From DATFWC01 sp045801465 (GTDB lineage: Bacteria; Pseudomonadota; Alphaproteobacteria; Rhizobiales; Xanthobacteraceae), in contig JBJMSU010000191.1 in assembly GCA_045801465.1 (NCBI GenBank), forward strand, positions 1-50,444: DNA of 50,444 bases, written 5' to 3'. The notes below the pieces were generated by a model that had not been told where the DNA came from, searched no databases, and was given only the letters and a program-made list of their open reading frames with translations. How positions within the stretch are numbered: position 1 is the stretch's first letter; the number at the start of each line of letters is the position of its first letter. A program made the translations under genes and the position numbers. Shown piece by piece: positions 49,409 to 50,444 of this stretch.

Positions 49409-50247
49409 ACGGCGACGAACGGCCCCGGACGTCCTTTGTGCCCGGCGGGGAGCAGGTGAAAGAAGTGGCGTGGCGGCTCGTAGTGCTCCGCGGCCGTTGC
49501 GGGTTCGAGAAACTTGTCGCCACAAAGATCGTCACGAACGAAGAAGGCGTTCACCCCGGCGACCGAGCAGCCGACGATGCGATAACCTTTTTCGCGACCC
49601 AGCCGCACCAGGGCTTCGAGGCTTGCTCCGTAGAAATTGGAGCCGTCCCAGCGTCGCTGCGGATCGTACGGAACCGTCAGCGAGAGCGGCGGTCTTAAGC
49701 TTGCATTGTATTCGATGACCACCGCGCGTGGACTCACTGCCGTGACAGCCTTCCAGACCCAGTAGTCGTTGTAGTCGATGTCGATGGCGAGGAGATCGAT
49801 CTCCCCGCTCATGCCGCCTTGGGCGAGCAGCGCATCGATATTCTCGGCGTTGACCAGGCGCTCCAGCAGCGTCAGCTTCCCGCCGGTGAGAAACGGCGCG
49901 AAGCGGCGGCGGATGACATCGGCATGGTCGGACCGCGCCTCGATCCACAAGCCGCGCCAGCCCTCGACCAAGAGCTTGACGCTGTTGCACTCGACCCCGC
50001 TTTCGACGCCGAACTCGACGAAGGTGCGGCTGGTCGAGCCGATGCGGCGAAAGATCTCCTGGATGATGCCGTCCTCGTCGTGCTGCGAATAGACTTTGAA
50101 GCCATGCCGCAGCAGTCGCTTCGGATCGGCATAGCGCGGCTGCGCCAGCGTCTCGGTCCAGAACCGGTGCAGATTCATCTGCACCATCGCGGCGTTGAAT
50201 TTCGCGATGTGGTTCAGGGCAAAACCGATTTGAGCGTTCGCATCCAT
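49405..50247 (-). CDS. FkbM-like methyltransferase-fold protein
   Basis: A 280-aa protein from ATG 50247 (GTG 50271 is an alternative; neither has a strong ribosome site). The core FVEFGVESGVECNSVKLLVE, then GWRGLWIEARSDHA resembles the FkbM-type AdoMet methyltransferase motif I and following strand. LLAIDIDYNDYWVW and AVVIEYNASLRPPL lie further on. The AdoMet glycine loop is not textbook (GVESGVE), so activity is uncertain. It ends in a palindromic repeat. A possible TPR gene begins divergently 116 bases upstream. Confidence 0.72.
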   Translation of the reverse strand: MDANAQIGFALNHIAKFNAAMVQMNLHRFWTETLAQPRYADPKRLLRHGFKVYSQHDEDGIIQEIFRRIGSTSRTFVEFGVESGVECNSVKLLVEGWRGLWIEARSDHADVIRRRFAPFLTGGKLTLLERLVNAENIDALLAQGGMSGEIDLLAIDIDYNDYWVWKAVTAVSPRAVVIEYNASLRPPLSLTVPYDPQRRWDGSNFYGASLEALVRLGREKGYRIVGCSVAGVNAFFVRDDLCGDKFLEPATAAEHYEPPRHFFHLLPAGHKGRPGPFVAV

Positions 50248-50362
50248 CACGAAGTCTCGCGGCCGGCACACGAGCCGAAGATCAGAACATCATGGGTGCC
50301 CGAGGGCCGCAATATTGGCAACCGGCTTGGCGCTCTGCCGCGCCCTCGGTAGGGTGAGGCGG

Positions 50363-50444
50363 ATGAAAGCTCCTCCCTCCTTCCTAATGCAGGAAGCCAC
50401 ATCCCTGCACCGGCAGGGGCAACTCTCCGAGGCGGCTGCGCGCT
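50363..50444 (+). CDS. Start of a possible TPR-repeat gene (cut by window end)
   Basis: ATG 50363 follows GTGAGG at a good distance and opens a frame that runs to the window edge: MKAPPSFLMQEATSLHRQGQ, then LSEAAAR. The last part reads like the first helix of a tetratricopeptide repeat (A-x4-G-x2-x-EA). Only 27 residues are visible, so the family is tentative. It diverges from the FkbM-like gene, and such neighbours often belong to one surface-modification locus. Confidence 0.5.
   Translation, partial: MKAPPSFLMQEATSLHRQGQLSEAAAR

Overview
The window looks like the chromosome of a high-GC alphaproteobacterium of the Hyphomicrobiales (Rhizobiales), nearest in style to the Bradyrhizobium / Rhodopseudomonas / Pseudolabrys / Rhodoplanes groups. 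This rests on alphaproteobacterial flagellar regulators (flaF, flbT, fliX), a CckA-type hybrid kinase, CtrA-type boxes, a TctC-like solute-binding protein, an alphaproteobacterial DksA with a degenerate zinc finger, and many palindromic intergenic repeats. No species can be named from sequence alone, and no rRNA, tRNA or CRISPR array was seen.

Layout. 1-14650 is a mixed housekeeping/accessory region: a TctC-like periplasmic binding protein bracketed by inverted copies of a composite palindromic repeat, a HTH-only LysR fragment, small secreted and membrane proteins, a UspA protein, a ycjX-ycjF pair, a SixA-type phosphatase, an FAD oxidoreductase with a long coiled-coil tail, an orphan MoxR ATPase, exported msrA and msrB, a MetE-C-like protein and an NMT1-like binding protein. 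14650-46500 is a flagellar superlocus: flgE-flgK-flgL behind a sigma-54 promoter; flaF, flbT, two flagellins, a flaG-like gene, a flgN-like gene, flgJ and flgI; divergent fliX with dksA; flgF-flgG-flgA-flgH; divergent fliL-fliM-DUF6468-motE-TPR gene; an inserted RelE/Gp49-XRE toxin-antitoxin pair; fliO-fliP; and divergent flgB-flgC-fliE-fliQ-fliR-flhB-cckA. 46500-50444 has a DUF3309 mini-protein, a Tim44-domain protein, a membrane protein, an FkbM-like protein and the start of a possible TPR gene cut by the window edge.

How it works together. The genes encode the rod, hook, rings, export gate, C-ring switch protein, hook-filament junction, filament and filament regulators of one flagellum. 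fliF, fliG, fliN, fliH, fliI, flhA, flgD, fliK, motA and motB are not here and must lie elsewhere. Three TTAA-N7-TTAA boxes lie in the flgI/fliX gap, before the TPR motility gene and before flgB. A TTAACCAT half-site lies between flgF and fliL. The flgB operon ends in cckA, the kinase that feeds CtrA in relatives. I infer that CtrA drives the early genes and sigma-54 the hook genes, with a possible CckA-CtrA feedback. The second flagellin and the flaG-like gene share a 21-bp upstream element matching at 19 positions.

Most striking are the palindromic repeats: two families of gene-end or gene-flanking hairpins, a nested palindrome between convergent genes, and a chain of palindromes read in frame through the signal-peptide region of flgH.
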